A DNA stretch of 64,000 nucleotides from Actinoplanes subtropicus (GCF_000721705.1 NZ_JOJL01000020.1:186001-250000); one strand, 5' to 3'; counted from the stretch's first letter, positions 14,895 through 23,491 are shown. The notes: a model not told the origin generated them from the sequence alone. Program-made: numbers and translations.

Positions 14895-16766
14895 ATGAGG
14901 AACCACCTGCGCCGTTACGCAGTCGGCGCGCTGGCTGTCGGCGCCGTCGCCGGTGCCGCCGCCATCGGCTTCGCCAGTTCGGGCGTCCAGGCGGCCCCGG
15001 CCTGGCAGCCCACCACCTACGGCCTGACCGCGAGCCCGGCGCAGCTGCTTCCGGCGAACGTCTCCGCGGCCCACCCGGTCCGGGTGGTCACCACGACCGT
15101 GGACAGCCACGGCCGGCCCGCCGTCTCCACCCGGACCGCCGGCGACAAGGTGACCGCCACCGCGCTGATCAAGGCCGCTCAGCAGACCAAGGGCGCGGTC
15201 AGCGTCAGCCTCGACTCGACGGCGTACTCGCTCGACACCGGGACCGATCCCTATCGCAGCCAGCAGTGGGACCTCGCCAAGATGAACGTGCCCACGGCGA
15301 ACCTCAAGTCGACCGGCAGCGGCGTCACCGTCGCGGTGATCGACACGGGTGTGGACGCGAGCCACCCCGACCTGGCCGGGCAGGTGCTGCCGGGCATCGA
15401 CATCGTCGCGGGCGGCACCACCGGCGTGGCCACCGACCCGAACGGCCACGGCACGCACGTCGCGGGCACGATCGCCGCGCTCACCGGGAACGGCGTCGGC
15501 GTGGCGTCCATCGCGCCGGGCGTCAAGATTCTTCCGGTACGCGTCCTGGGTGCCGACGGCAGCGGCTACATGTCCGACGCCGCCACCGGGATCGTCTGGG
15601 CGGCCGACCACGGCGCCAACGTCATCAACATGTCGCTGGGCTCCTCCTCGCCGGTCGCGGCGGTCACCAACGCCATTTCGTACGCCCGGAGCAAGGGCGT
15701 CACGGTGGTCGCCGCGGCCGGCAACTCCCGCACCTCGGGCAGCCCGACCTCCTGGCCGGCGGCCGACACCGGGGTGATCGCGGTGGCCGCGACCGACTCC
15801 ACCGACACCGTCGCCTACTACTCCAACCAGGGCAGCTACGTCGACGTGGCGGCGCCCGGCAGCTCGATCGTCAGCACCTACCCGGTGGCGAAGGGCAGCT
15901 ACGCCACCATGCAGGGCACCTCGATGGCGTCGCCGCACGTCGCGGCCGAGGCCGCGCTGCTCAAGGCGTACAACAAGAGCCTGACGCCGGACCAGATCGA
16001 GACGGCGATCGAGTCCACCGCCGTCGACCTGGGCCCGGCCGGCAAGGACACCGATTACGGGTACGGCCGGATCGACGCCGCGGCCGCACTGGCCGCCGTC
16101 ACCCCGGCCACGACGTCGCCCAGCCCCAGCACCACCAGCGCGTCGCCGTCGGCGAGCCCGACCCCGGGCAAGACCAGCGCCTCGCCGTCGGCCAGCCCGA
16201 GCCCGAGCAAGACCGTCACGCCGACGCCCACCAAGACCGTCGCCAAGGTGAAGCCGGCCGTCGCCGTCAGCCCGGCCACCCAGCAGGTCGTCTACGGCGG
16301 CACGGCGAAGGTGACCTTCACGGTCACCGCCTCGGGCAAGGCGTGGGCCTCGCGCCCGGTCCAGGTCTGCGTCGTCGACCCCGGCGTGGCCGCCAAGTGC
16401 ACCGCCACCACCACCGGCACCAACGGCGCGATCGTGGTCAGCCGGGTCTCCACCGCCGCCTACGGGCTCTACCTGCAGGTCACCGCCACCGACGCGGCCG
16501 AGGCGGCGACCTCCGCCACGGCCACCGTCACGGTCAAGGCCAAGGTCGCGGTGGTCCGCTCCGGCAAGTCGATGACGGTCAACCTCAGCGGGGTGGCCGG
16601 CCAGAAGGTGCAGGTCCAGCAGAAGAAGGGCTCGTCCTGGCTGACGACGCTCAGTTTCCAGGCGTCCGCCAAGACGAAGGTCTCCGGCCTCGCGACCGGC
16701 CAGCACTACCGTGTCGTGGTCCCCGACGCGACCGGCATCGCGGGCGCCACGAGCCCCACCGTCTGA
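14895..16766 (+). CDS. Secreted subtilisin-like serine protease 2 (S8)
   Basis: 623 residues; ATG behind CAGGGAGGCAGGA. Signal peptide residues 1-34 (cleavage near VQAAPAW), then a propeptide containing WQPTTYGLTASPAQLLPANV and HPVRVVTTTVDSHGRP. The catalytic domain has Asp150 (VIDTGVD), His185 (NGHGTHVAG), oxyanion Asn277 (AAAGN) and Ser343 in a canonical GTSMASPH, so it should be an active endopeptidase. A Ser/Pro/Thr/Lys linker (about 405-455) leads to an Ig-like domain with two cysteines and the shared C-terminal beta domain (YRVVVPDATGIAGATSPTV). Subtilase 1 ends only 100 bases upstream, so co-transcription is possible, although a shared leader motif suggests its own promoter. Confidence 0.95.
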   Translation: MRNHLRRYAVGALAVGAVAGAAAIGFASSGVQAAPAWQPTTYGLTASPAQLLPANVSAAHPVRVVTTTVDSHGRPAVSTRTAGDKVTATALIKAAQQTKGAVSVSLDSTAYSLDTGTDPYRSQQWDLAKMNVPTANLKSTGSGVTVAVIDTGVDASHPDLAGQVLPGIDIVAGGTTGVATDPNGHGTHVAGTIAALTGNGVGVASIAPGVKILPVRVLGADGSGYMSDAATGIVWAADHGANVINMSLGSSSPVAAVTNAISYARSKGVTVVAAAGNSRTSGSPTSWPAADTGVIAVAATDSTDTVAYYSNQGSYVDVAAPGSSIVSTYPVAKGSYATMQGTSMASPHVAAEAALLKAYNKSLTPDQIETAIESTAVDLGPAGKDTDYGYGRIDAAAALAAVTPATTSPSPSTTSASPSASPTPGKTSASPSASPSPSKTVTPTPTKTVAKVKPAVAVSPATQQVVYGGTAKVTFTVTASGKAWASRPVQVCVVDPGVAAKCTATTTGTNGAIVVSRVSTAAYGLYLQVTATDAAEAATSATATVTVKAKVAVVRSGKSMTVNLSGVAGQKVQVQQKKGSSWLTTLSFQASAKTKVSGLATGQHYRVVVPDATGIAGATSPTV

Positions 16767-16777
16767 CGAACGCACCA

Positions 16778-16814
16778 GTACGCCCCCGGCCGTCGCGCAC
16801 GGCCGGGGGCGTAC
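16778..16814. terminator. Strong bidirectional terminator
   Basis: A perfect 16-bp stem (GTACGCCCCCGGCCGT with ACGGCCGGGGGCGTAC) around a CGCGC loop, between the convergent stops of subtilase 2 and paralogue C. Confidence 0.85.
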
Positions 16815-16830
16815 GTCGTTCGGGCCAAGC

Positions 16831-17466
16831 TCAGAGCTTGGCCCACTCCCCGTTGATGATCGACTCGCTGACGCGCGGCGACGGCCGGCCCTTCTTGGCC
16901 ACGGTGAAGGTCACGACACTGCGCTGCGCGGACACCCGCCAGCACAGCAGCACGCTCGGCAGCACCTGCGCGCCCGCGGCATTGGCGAACCGGAGCCGTT
17001 GCGTACACCGGGCCTGGCCGACCGGCTCGCCCTGGTCCGCGGCCATCCGCAGATACCGCTGTCCGGTGAGGTCGCCCTTCGCGGTGGTCACCCGGACCGT
17101 TCCCTCGCTCGTGGTCTCGGTGCGCTCCTTGACGGCCGTAACGCTCTTCGCCACCAACGGGCGCCCGTCGCCTGCCGATTTGTCCGGAGCCGCGGTGGTC
17201 CGCTGCTGGACCTCGCGACTCGCGGAAGGCTGGGGCGAGGCCGGCACCGCGGAACTCGCCTGCGAGCGGGCATCCCCGGCGACGCTCGGCGAAGCCGGAG
17301 GCGACGAAGGCCCGGCCGTGCCCGCGGAATCTCGCGCCGCGGTCGGACCGCTGCCGTGCGAACATCCGGACACCAGGCAGATCCCGGCCCCAAGCGTTGC
17401 GACCAGCCCGACGGCGCCCGCCACGAATCCGGCACGACGGCCCCTCGGTCGGCTCTCGATCATCAC
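16831..17466 (-). CDS. Lipoprotein paralogue C of the subtilase cluster
   Basis: 211 residues. Unlike A, B and D, it ends its hydrophobic segment with a lipobox (LVSGC, Cys near residue 35), so it should be a lipoprotein rather than a helix-anchored protein. A Ser/Ala/Pro/Thr linker follows. The conserved C-terminal domain contains GDLTGQRYLRMAAD, ARCTQRLRFANAAG, SVLLCWRVSAQRSVVTF and RPSPRVSESII before a final EWAKL. Both domain cysteines are kept. It lies between subtilases 2 and 3 on the opposite strand, and it carries the same promoter-like element. The change of anchor while the outer domain is kept argues that surface display of that domain is what matters. Confidence 0.75.
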   Translation of the reverse strand: MMIESRPRGRRAGFVAGAVGLVATLGAGICLVSGCSHGSGPTAARDSAGTAGPSSPPASPSVAGDARSQASSAVPASPQPSASREVQQRTTAAPDKSAGDGRPLVAKSVTAVKERTETTSEGTVRVTTAKGDLTGQRYLRMAADQGEPVGQARCTQRLRFANAAGAQVLPSVLLCWRVSAQRSVVTFTVAKKGRPSPRVSESIINGEWAKL

Positions 17467-17507
17467 AACCCCCTATGATCAGAACTTCACTCTTCCGCCT
17501 AGACCTC

Positions 17508-17540
17508 CATGGTTTCAATGATTGGTATTTAACGGGCTAA
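17508..17540 (-). promoter_or_regulatory. Shared two-block promoter-like element, copy C
   Basis: TTAGCCCG, 18 bases, AACCATG on the minus strand, 41 bases before the ATG of paralogue C. Confidence 0.7.
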
Positions 17541-17599
17541 AACGGGCGACGATCCACCTGTGAGTCTCTTGAAAGCGCTTTGGCCCGTGCGAATGACGG

Positions 17600-18289
17600 T
17601 CAGATAGCGGCCCACTCGCGGGCGACCAGCGCCGCCGCGTCGGCGGGCTGCGGCGGGGCGGTGGCCCGGGTGGCGATCACGACGACGCTCTTGAGCGGCG
17701 ACATCCGCCAGCACAACAGCAGGCCCGGGCGGTTCTGCGGCAGCGGCGCCCCGTCGACCTGGAAATTCTGGGTGCAGCGCACCGAGCCGACCCGTACGCC
17801 GGTGTCGGCCGCGCCCAGCAGTTGCCACCTGGACGTGAGGTCGTAGCGCGCCGACACGATCCGCGCCTGCGCCCCGTCCACGGTGATCTCGTTCCGCACC
17901 GTCGCCGTCGCGTCGGCCGCCAGCACGCCCGCCCGCGGCTGCAGCAACCGGCCGACCTGCGTGGCGGCGAGCTCGTCGTCGGTGGGTGCGGTCGGCGAGG
18001 GCACCGGCGACGGCAGCCACGATCGGCGGGCGGCCGAGATCGTCCCCAGCGGCGGGCCGGCCGGCGCACTCTGCGGCGCGACGAACGGCGTGGCCGGGAT
18101 CGGCGCCGCCACCGACGGCGTCACCATCGGCGGCAGCCCGTTCACCGTCGACTGGCGGCCGAGGAACCAGCTGGCCCCCACGTACGATCCGGCGCCCAGC
18201 AGCACCGCCCCGACGGCCACCGCCGCCCCGATCCTGCGCCGCCGCCGGCGGCGCTGCACCGTCGAGACGTAGATCCCGTCGTCCCCCAC
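17600..18289 (-). CDS. Anchored two-cysteine paralogue D of the subtilase cluster
   Basis: About 229 residues if started at the GTG at 18289. That start lies only five bases from the promoter-like element, so the mRNA may be leaderless; the GTG at 18259 is an alternative. A run of seven or more arginines precedes a transmembrane helix (IGAAVAVGAVLLGAGSYVGA), then a Pro/Ala/Ser linker. The conserved C-terminal domain has YDLTSRWQLLGAAD, VRCTQNFQVDG, RPGLLLCWRMSPLKSVVV and VAREWAAI. Divergent from subtilase 3, repeating the arrangement of paralogue B with subtilase 1. Function unknown. Confidence 0.72.
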   Translation of the reverse strand: MGDDGIYVSTVQRRRRRRRIGAAVAVGAVLLGAGSYVGASWFLGRQSTVNGLPPMVTPSVAAPIPATPFVAPQSAPAGPPLGTISAARRSWLPSPVPSPTAPTDDELAATQVGRLLQPRAGVLAADATATVRNEITVDGAQARIVSARYDLTSRWQLLGAADTGVRVGSVRCTQNFQVDGAPLPQNRPGLLLCWRMSPLKSVVVIATRATAPPQPADAAALVAREWAAI

Positions 18290-18294
18290 GCCTC

Positions 18295-18327
18295 GATGAT
18301 CCCAGTTAACCCCACAAACCGCGCTAA
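18295..18327 (-). promoter_or_regulatory. Shared two-block promoter-like element, copy D
   Basis: TTAGCGCG, 18 bases, GATCATC on the minus strand, five bases before the GTG at 18289. It is the most divergent of the four copies but the spacer length is identical. Confidence 0.62.
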
Positions 18328-18413
18328 AACGGCAAAGCACCCGTTTGGCACTCGGTCGGCCCGGGCCACCGCCGAATCCTCAGACCGACCACGGACATGG
18401 GGAGGCGGTCACT

Positions 18414-20087
18414 TTGCGGAAGAAAACTCTGTTGCTGAGCGCGGCACTAATCGGCGGCACCGGATTTGTCGGATTTGCACCCACAGCACACACCGAACCC
18501 AGGAGCGCCACCTGGCACCCGGTGACGACCGGCCTGACCCGAGCCGCCGCCGGCCTGCTCCCGGCGACCATCACCCGGGCCCATCCCGTACGCGTGGTGA
18601 GCACCGCCCTCGACGATCAGGGCCGGCCGGTGACCGTCGCCCGCACCGCCACCGACCGGGCCGGCGCCACCAGGCTGATCGCCGCCGGCCAGCATGCCCG
18701 GCACGCGCTCACCGTCGAACTGGACGCGACCGTGACCGTCGCCGACGCGCCGACCGGCTCCGACCCCCGCCGCGCCGCCCAGTGGGATCTCGCCGCCATG
18801 CGCACCCCGGAAGCGTGGGACCGTTCCACCGGCGCCGGCGTGACGGTCGCCGTCGTGGACACCGGCGTCGACTCCGGCCACCCCGATCTGGCCGGCCAGG
18901 TGCTGCCCGGCGCCGACTTCATCACCGGCACCGAGGGCCCGGCCACCGACCCGAACGGCCACGGCACCCACGTGGCCGGCATCATCGCCGCCGCGGCCGG
19001 CAACGGCGAGGGCATCGCCGGCGTGGCCCCGGACGCGCGCATCCTCCCGGTCCGGGTGCTCGGCGCCAACGGCAGCGGCTATCTCTCGGACGCCGCCAAC
19101 GGTGTCGTCTACGCCGCCGATCACGGCGCGGACGTCATCAACCTCTCGATCAGCTCGACCTCCTCGATCGAGGCGATGACCAATGCGATTGCGTACGCCC
19201 GCAGCCGGGGCGTCGTGGTCGTCGCCGCGGCCGGCAACACCCGCGCCGACGGCAGTCCGGTCTCCTACCCCGCGGCCGACCCCGGCGTCCTGGCGGTGGC
19301 CGCCACCGACGCGGCCGACCACTATGCCCCGTATTCGAACGCGGGCGGCTACGTCGACCTGGCCGCCCCCGGCAGCGCCGTGCTCAGCACGTTCCCCGGC
19401 GGCTACCGCACGATGAGCGGCACCTCGATGGCCTCTCCGCACGTCGCCGGCCTCGCCGCCCTGGTCCGCGCGGCCGACCGCGGGCTCACCCCCGACCAGG
19501 TGGCGCAGGTCATCGAGTCGTCGGCCGTGGACCTGGGCGCCCCCGGCCGGGACGACGACTACGGCTACGGCCGGGTCGACGCCGCCGCCGCGCTCGCCTC
19601 GCTCCCCACGCCGGCGCCGTCGGAAACCACGCCGGAGCCGTCACCCTCGGAGACCACGCCCGAGCCGACGCCGTCGGAAACCACGCCGGAGCCGTCACCC
19701 TCGGAGACCACGCCCGAGCCGGCGCCGTCGGAAACCACGCCGGAACCCACGCCGTCGGAAAGCACGCCGGAACCCACGCCGTCCGAGAGCACACCCCAGC
19801 CCAGCCCGACGCAGAGCACACCCGAACCCGCGCCATCAGCGAAATCCCCGCTCCGGCTCTTCGTCGTGCACGTCAGCCACACCCAGCTCACCATCGCGAT
19901 CGACCACCCCGACGGCCAGCTCGTCGAGGTCCAGCGGCGGCAGGACGACGACTGGGTCACCGACCTCACCTACCCCGCCACCCGGGTCAACCACCTCTCC
20001 GGGCTCACCGGGGCGGCCGTCTACCGGGTGGTCGTCCCCGCCACCGACATCTACGAGGGAGCGGTCAGCCCCGAGCTCATGCTTTAG
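18414..20087 (+). CDS. Secreted subtilisin-like serine protease 3 (S8)
   Basis: 557 residues from a TTG at 18414, chosen because GGGGAGGCG sits just upstream and a signal sequence follows (RKKTLLLSAALIGGTGFVGF). Propeptide with HPVRVVSTALDDQGRPV. Catalytic Asp149 (VVDTGVD), His183 (NGHGTHVAG), oxyanion Asn275 and Ser338 in GTSMASPH are all present. It lacks the central Ig-like domain of subtilases 1 and 2. Instead a 9-residue repeat spacer (eight copies of PSETTPEPx and variants) joins the protease to the shared C-terminal domain (LVEVQRRQDDDWVTDLTYPA, then YRVVVPATDIYEGAVSP). Divergent from paralogue D; the 124-base gap contains element D. Confidence 0.93.
   Translation: MRKKTLLLSAALIGGTGFVGFAPTAHTEPRSATWHPVTTGLTRAAAGLLPATITRAHPVRVVSTALDDQGRPVTVARTATDRAGATRLIAAGQHARHALTVELDATVTVADAPTGSDPRRAAQWDLAAMRTPEAWDRSTGAGVTVAVVDTGVDSGHPDLAGQVLPGADFITGTEGPATDPNGHGTHVAGIIAAAAGNGEGIAGVAPDARILPVRVLGANGSGYLSDAANGVVYAADHGADVINLSISSTSSIEAMTNAIAYARSRGVVVVAAAGNTRADGSPVSYPAADPGVLAVAATDAADHYAPYSNAGGYVDLAAPGSAVLSTFPGGYRTMSGTSMASPHVAGLAALVRAADRGLTPDQVAQVIESSAVDLGAPGRDDDYGYGRVDAAAALASLPTPAPSETTPEPSPSETTPEPTPSETTPEPSPSETTPEPAPSETTPEPTPSESTPEPTPSESTPQPSPTQSTPEPAPSAKSPLRLFVVHVSHTQLTIAIDHPDGQLVEVQRRQDDDWVTDLTYPATRVNHLSGLTGAAVYRVVVPATDIYEGAVSPELML
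19617..19832 (+). repeat. 27-bp tandem repeat (8 units) inside subtilase 3
   Basis: Eight consecutive units encode PSETTPEP plus one variable residue (S, T or A). The last three units are drifting (PSESTPQPS, PTQSTPEPA). It forms the Pro/Thr/Glu spacer between protease and C-terminal domain. Near-identical units could change number by slippage without shifting frame. Confidence 0.85.
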
Positions 20088-20178
20088 GGGCGGCACCCAC
20101 AACCAGCCTTCAGTCGAGTCATGGGGTGGTGGGATGGGCAGTGGAAACCCCATTGATCATCGGGTTTACTCATGTTCC

Positions 20179-20778
20179 ATGGCCATCATTTCGCGAGGGT
20201 TCGGGGGCCGTCGACGTGAGTCGGTCCCCGGCCTGCCGCCCGGGCAGTATCTGACCCATGATTTCCCGGTGCTCTCGGCCGGGCCGACCCCGCGGATCCC
20301 GCTCGACCGCTGGAGCTTCACCGTCACCACCGAGTCCGGGGAGAAGACCAGCTGGACCTGGCCGGAGTTCACCGCGCTGCCGTACGAGGATTTCAGCACC
20401 GACATCCACTGTGTCACGAAATGGTCCAAGCTCGGGACCACCTGGCGCGGCGTCTCGCTGGACACGCTGCTCGCGGACGTCGAGACTGCTGCGGACTACA
20501 CCATGGTGCACAGCTTCGGCGGGTACACCACCAACGTACCGCTGGAAGATCTGCTGGACGGGAAGGCGTGGATCGCTTATAAGTTCGACGGCGAGGATCT
20601 TGAGCCGGAGCACGGCGGGCCGGCCCGGATGCTCGTACCTCACCTGTACTTCTGGAAGTCGGCGAAGTGGGTCAACGGCCTGCAGATGATGCAGGAGGAC
20701 GAGCCGGGTTTCTGGGAGGCGGCCGGTTACCACATGTACGGAGACCCATGGCTCGAGCAGCGTTACCAGGGCGACTGA
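20179..20778 (+). CDS. Molybdopterin-dependent sulfite-oxidase-like oxidoreductase
   Basis: 199 residues from the ATG at 20179 (MAIISRGFGGRRRE), the usual length of the compact bacterial SuOx-like family with only the Mo-binding domain. The conserved Mo-ligating cysteine is Cys78 in IHCVTKWSKLGTTW, followed by GVSLDTLLADV. HSFGGYTTNVPLEDLLDG and GPARMLVPHLYFWKSAKWV are further family blocks. The absence of a signal peptide suggests a cytoplasmic enzyme. It overlaps the following flavin reductase gene by 31 bases, and that gene probably supplies or removes its electrons. The physiological substrate is unknown. Confidence 0.9.
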   Translation: MAIISRGFGGRRRESVPGLPPGQYLTHDFPVLSAGPTPRIPLDRWSFTVTTESGEKTSWTWPEFTALPYEDFSTDIHCVTKWSKLGTTWRGVSLDTLLADVETAADYTMVHSFGGYTTNVPLEDLLDGKAWIAYKFDGEDLEPEHGGPARMLVPHLYFWKSAKWVNGLQMMQEDEPGFWEAAGYHMYGDPWLEQRYQGD

Positions 20779-21524
20779 CCTGGCGGGCGGCGACCCTCGC
20801 CGAGGCCCGGCCGGAGACGCCGACGGCGCGCACCCTGGTGTTCGACGTGCCGGACTGGCCGGGACACCTGCCCGGTCAGCACGTCGACGTGCGCCTGACC
20901 GCCCCGGACGGGTACCGCGCGCAGCGCAGCTACTCGATCGCCTCGGCGTGGCCCCCGGGAGGCGGCGGGCCCCCGGGAGGCGGCGGGAAAGTCGAGCTGA
21001 CCGTGCAACGGCTCGACGACGGCGAGGTCTCGCCGTACCTTACCGACGTGCTCGAGGTGGGCGATCAGATCGAGTTGCGCGGCCCGGTCGGCGGCTGGTT
21101 CGTCTGGCGGGAGACGCAGCAGAACCCCGTGCTGCTCGTCGGCGGCGGCTCGGGTGTGGTGCCGCTGATGGCCATGGTCCGCTCGCGGGGACAGAGCCGG
21201 GCCAAACAGCCGTTCCGCTTGATCTACTCGGTGCGTTCCCAGGGCGATCTTCTCTACCGCGAGGAACTGCCCCGACACGTACGGGATGATCCTGGTTTTG
21301 ATCTGTTCTTGAACTACACGCGGCAGGCGCCGGACGGGTGGCCGAGCCCGCCGAAACGCATCGACGTGGCTACCATCAACACGCACGGCTGGCCGCCGGA
21401 CTTCACGCCCGACGTCTACGTCTGCGGGCCGACCACCTTCGTCGAAACCGCCGCCGACATCCTGGTGGCGCTCGGCCACGACCCCAAGCGCATCCGGACG
21501 GAACGCTTCGGAGGCACCTCATGA
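20748..21524 (+). CDS. Ferredoxin-NADP+ reductase-type flavoprotein
   Basis: 258 residues from the ATG at 20748 inside the end of the SuOx-like gene. Domain order is FAD-binding barrel (RSYSIAS as the FAD-binding signature near residue 66), then an NAD(P)-binding domain with LLVGGGSGVVPLMAMV and a C-terminal YVCGPTTFVETAADILVAL. No 2Fe-2S domain is present. A low-complexity insertion PPGGGGPPGGGG interrupts the barrel after the SIAS motif. Strict coupling to the SuOx-like gene in this genome suggests a two-component redox system using NAD(P)H. Confidence 0.88.
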   Translation: MARAALPGRLTWRAATLAEARPETPTARTLVFDVPDWPGHLPGQHVDVRLTAPDGYRAQRSYSIASAWPPGGGGPPGGGGKVELTVQRLDDGEVSPYLTDVLEVGDQIELRGPVGGWFVWRETQQNPVLLVGGGSGVVPLMAMVRSRGQSRAKQPFRLIYSVRSQGDLLYREELPRHVRDDPGFDLFLNYTRQAPDGWPSPPKRIDVATINTHGWPPDFTPDVYVCGPTTFVETAADILVALGHDPKRIRTERFGGTS

Positions 21525-21784
21525 TGAAGTTGGACGGCAACGCGATGGCCGGCGACCTGCGCGAGATCTTCGCGTTCGACGTGACCGCCGCCCAGTACAC
21601 CTGCGCGGGGTGCGGGCACGCCGAGGCGATCGGCGCCCTGATGCTGTGGGGGCAGGAGATGGGCCGGGTGGCCCGCTGCCCGCACTGCGACGACGTGGTG
21701 CTGAGCCTGGTGCACGCGCCCGGCCGGGTCTTCCTCGACGTGCGCGGCGCGGTCCGCCTCGAGCTGCCCCTCGCGGGCTCCTGA
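21521..21784 (+). CDS. DUF6510-family small zinc-ribbon protein
   Basis: 87 residues from the ATG at 21521, which overlaps the upstream stop (ATGA). Two CxxC pairs, CAGC (residues 28-31) and CPHC (about 53-56), form a likely zinc ribbon, with an FDVTAAQYTC lead-in and an RVFLDVRGAVRLELPL end. This matches the DUF6510 family found next to sulfite-oxidase-like and ferredoxin-reductase genes in actinobacteria (recalled). It could be an assembly or electron-transfer partner; function unproven. Confidence 0.82.
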   Translation: MMKLDGNAMAGDLREIFAFDVTAAQYTCAGCGHAEAIGALMLWGQEMGRVARCPHCDDVVLSLVHAPGRVFLDVRGAVRLELPLAGS

Positions 21785-21799
21785 ACCGGCCGGCCGCCC

Positions 21800-23491
21800 G
21801 TGTTCCGCCAAGCCGACCCGGGCGTGCCCGCCGACGACGACCTGCTCGCCGAGCTGGGCCGGGACGCCGTCGCGACCGTACGCGCCGCGCAGGACGACCT
21901 GGTCCGCGCCCCGCTGGACCGCCTGCTGATCATTCAGGGCGGCCCGGGCACCGGTAAGACGATCACGGCGCTGCGCCGGGTGGCCTGGCTGCTCGACGAG
22001 GGCCTGCTGGACGACGCCGAGACGCTGGTGGTCGGGCCGTCGGCGGCGTTCGCCCGGTACAGCGACGACGTGCTGACCAGCTGGGGCTACGACCGGGTGG
22101 CGCACCGCTCGGTCACCGCGCTGCTGCCGGACGTGGCGGTGACGGTCGACGAGCTTCCCCAGGTGACCCGGCTCAAGGGCGAGGCGCGGATGGCCCGGCT
22201 ACTGGCCCGCGCGTTCGAGGAGCGGCCCGGCAGCTCGTCGCCGGGCGAGCTGCCCGAGTCGATCGAGATCGAGGGCCGGACGATCCGGCTCGACCCGATC
22301 GCGCTGCGCCGGGTGATCGACACCGCCCGGGCCAGCGAGGCCGCGCCGATCGCCCGGCGGATCCTGCTGCGCGCCACGCTGGTCGCCGACACCCGGGATC
22401 CGCGGCTGGTACTGGAGGCGGCCGACCGGCTCGCCGAGCGGCTGTGGCCTTCGCTCGACCCGCAGGGTTTCCTGCGCGAGCTGTTCGGCTCGCGGGAGCT
22501 GCTGGCCTCGGCGGCCGGCGGCGAGTTCACCGATCGGGAGATCGAGTCGCTGCACCGCCCGGCCGACGAGCACGGCTGGGGCGAGACCGACCTGCCGCTG
22601 CTGGACGAGGCGGCGCACCTGATCGACGGCGACCCGAAGGGCTTCGGTCACGTGGTGGTCGACGAGGCGCAGGACCTCTCGCCGATGCAGTTGCGGGCGA
22701 TCGCCCGGCGCTCGACGACCGGCTCGATGACGGTGATCGGCGACCTCGCGCAGTCGACCGGGCCGTGGGCCCGCGACGACTGGCACGACCTGATCGCGCA
22801 GCTGCCCTCGGCCCAGCCGCACGAGCATCGCGAGCTGCGGTTCGGTTACCGGATCCCGCGGCAGATCTTCGATCTGGCCGCGGAGCTGCTGCCGATGGCG
22901 GCGCCGAGCGTTCCGGCTCCCTTGACCGTACGGGACGGAGCCGACCCGGTGATCGTGCCGGCCGACCCGGGGACCCGCGCGTCGCTGGTCGCCGCGGCCG
23001 CGGCCGGGCACGCCGAGCAGGGCAGGTCGGTCGCCGTGCTCTGCCCGGCCCGCTGCCGCGCCGAGATCATCGCCGGGCTGGACGCCGAGGGGGTGGCCTG
23101 GCAGCCGGGGGCGGCGGGGCCGGGGATCGCGCTGCTGGCGCCGCACGAGGCGAAGGGGCTGGAGTTCGACGCGGCGGTGGTGGTCGAGCCGGGGCACATC
23201 CTCGATGACGATCCGCGTGGGCATCGGCTGTTGTACATCGCGCTGACCCGCTCGATCGGGCACCTGCATCTGATCGGCGCCCCGGAGGATCTGCCGATCG
23301 AGCCGACAGTATCCGAAATTTCGGATACTTCCCCCGAGGCTGCGGTCGAGATCGAGCTGGATGCCGCCACGGACGAGACCATCAACATGACCGTGCAGTC
23401 GATGGCCGAGTCACTGCTCGGAACGCTGACGCCGGAGTTGTGGCCGGTCGCCCTCAGCCGCCTCGAGCAGCTGATCAACCCCGAGGCCTAG
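21800..23491 (+). CDS. Superfamily 1 (UvrD/HelD-like) ATPase
   Basis: 563 residues from a GTG at 21800. Helicase motifs are Walker A GGPGTGKT (about residues 46-53), Walker B VVDEAQDLSPMQ (about 287), a motif III-like VIGDLAQSTG, motif V-like HEAKGLEFDAAVVVEPG (about 455) and motif VI LLYIALTRSIG. The RNA-polymerase-recycling factor HelD/HelR is longer and has an N-terminal coiled coil; here the N-terminal arm is almost absent, so it may be a shortened HelD relative or a different SF1 enzyme. It begins 15 bases after the DUF6510 gene, so it is probably transcribed with the redox genes, an odd pairing. Confidence 0.8.
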   Translation: MFRQADPGVPADDDLLAELGRDAVATVRAAQDDLVRAPLDRLLIIQGGPGTGKTITALRRVAWLLDEGLLDDAETLVVGPSAAFARYSDDVLTSWGYDRVAHRSVTALLPDVAVTVDELPQVTRLKGEARMARLLARAFEERPGSSSPGELPESIEIEGRTIRLDPIALRRVIDTARASEAAPIARRILLRATLVADTRDPRLVLEAADRLAERLWPSLDPQGFLRELFGSRELLASAAGGEFTDREIESLHRPADEHGWGETDLPLLDEAAHLIDGDPKGFGHVVVDEAQDLSPMQLRAIARRSTTGSMTVIGDLAQSTGPWARDDWHDLIAQLPSAQPHEHRELRFGYRIPRQIFDLAAELLPMAAPSVPAPLTVRDGADPVIVPADPGTRASLVAAAAAGHAEQGRSVAVLCPARCRAEIIAGLDAEGVAWQPGAAGPGIALLAPHEAKGLEFDAAVVVEPGHILDDDPRGHRLLYIALTRSIGHLHLIGAPEDLPIEPTVSEISDTSPEAAVEIELDAATDETINMTVQSMAESLLGTLTPELWPVALSRLEQLINPEA

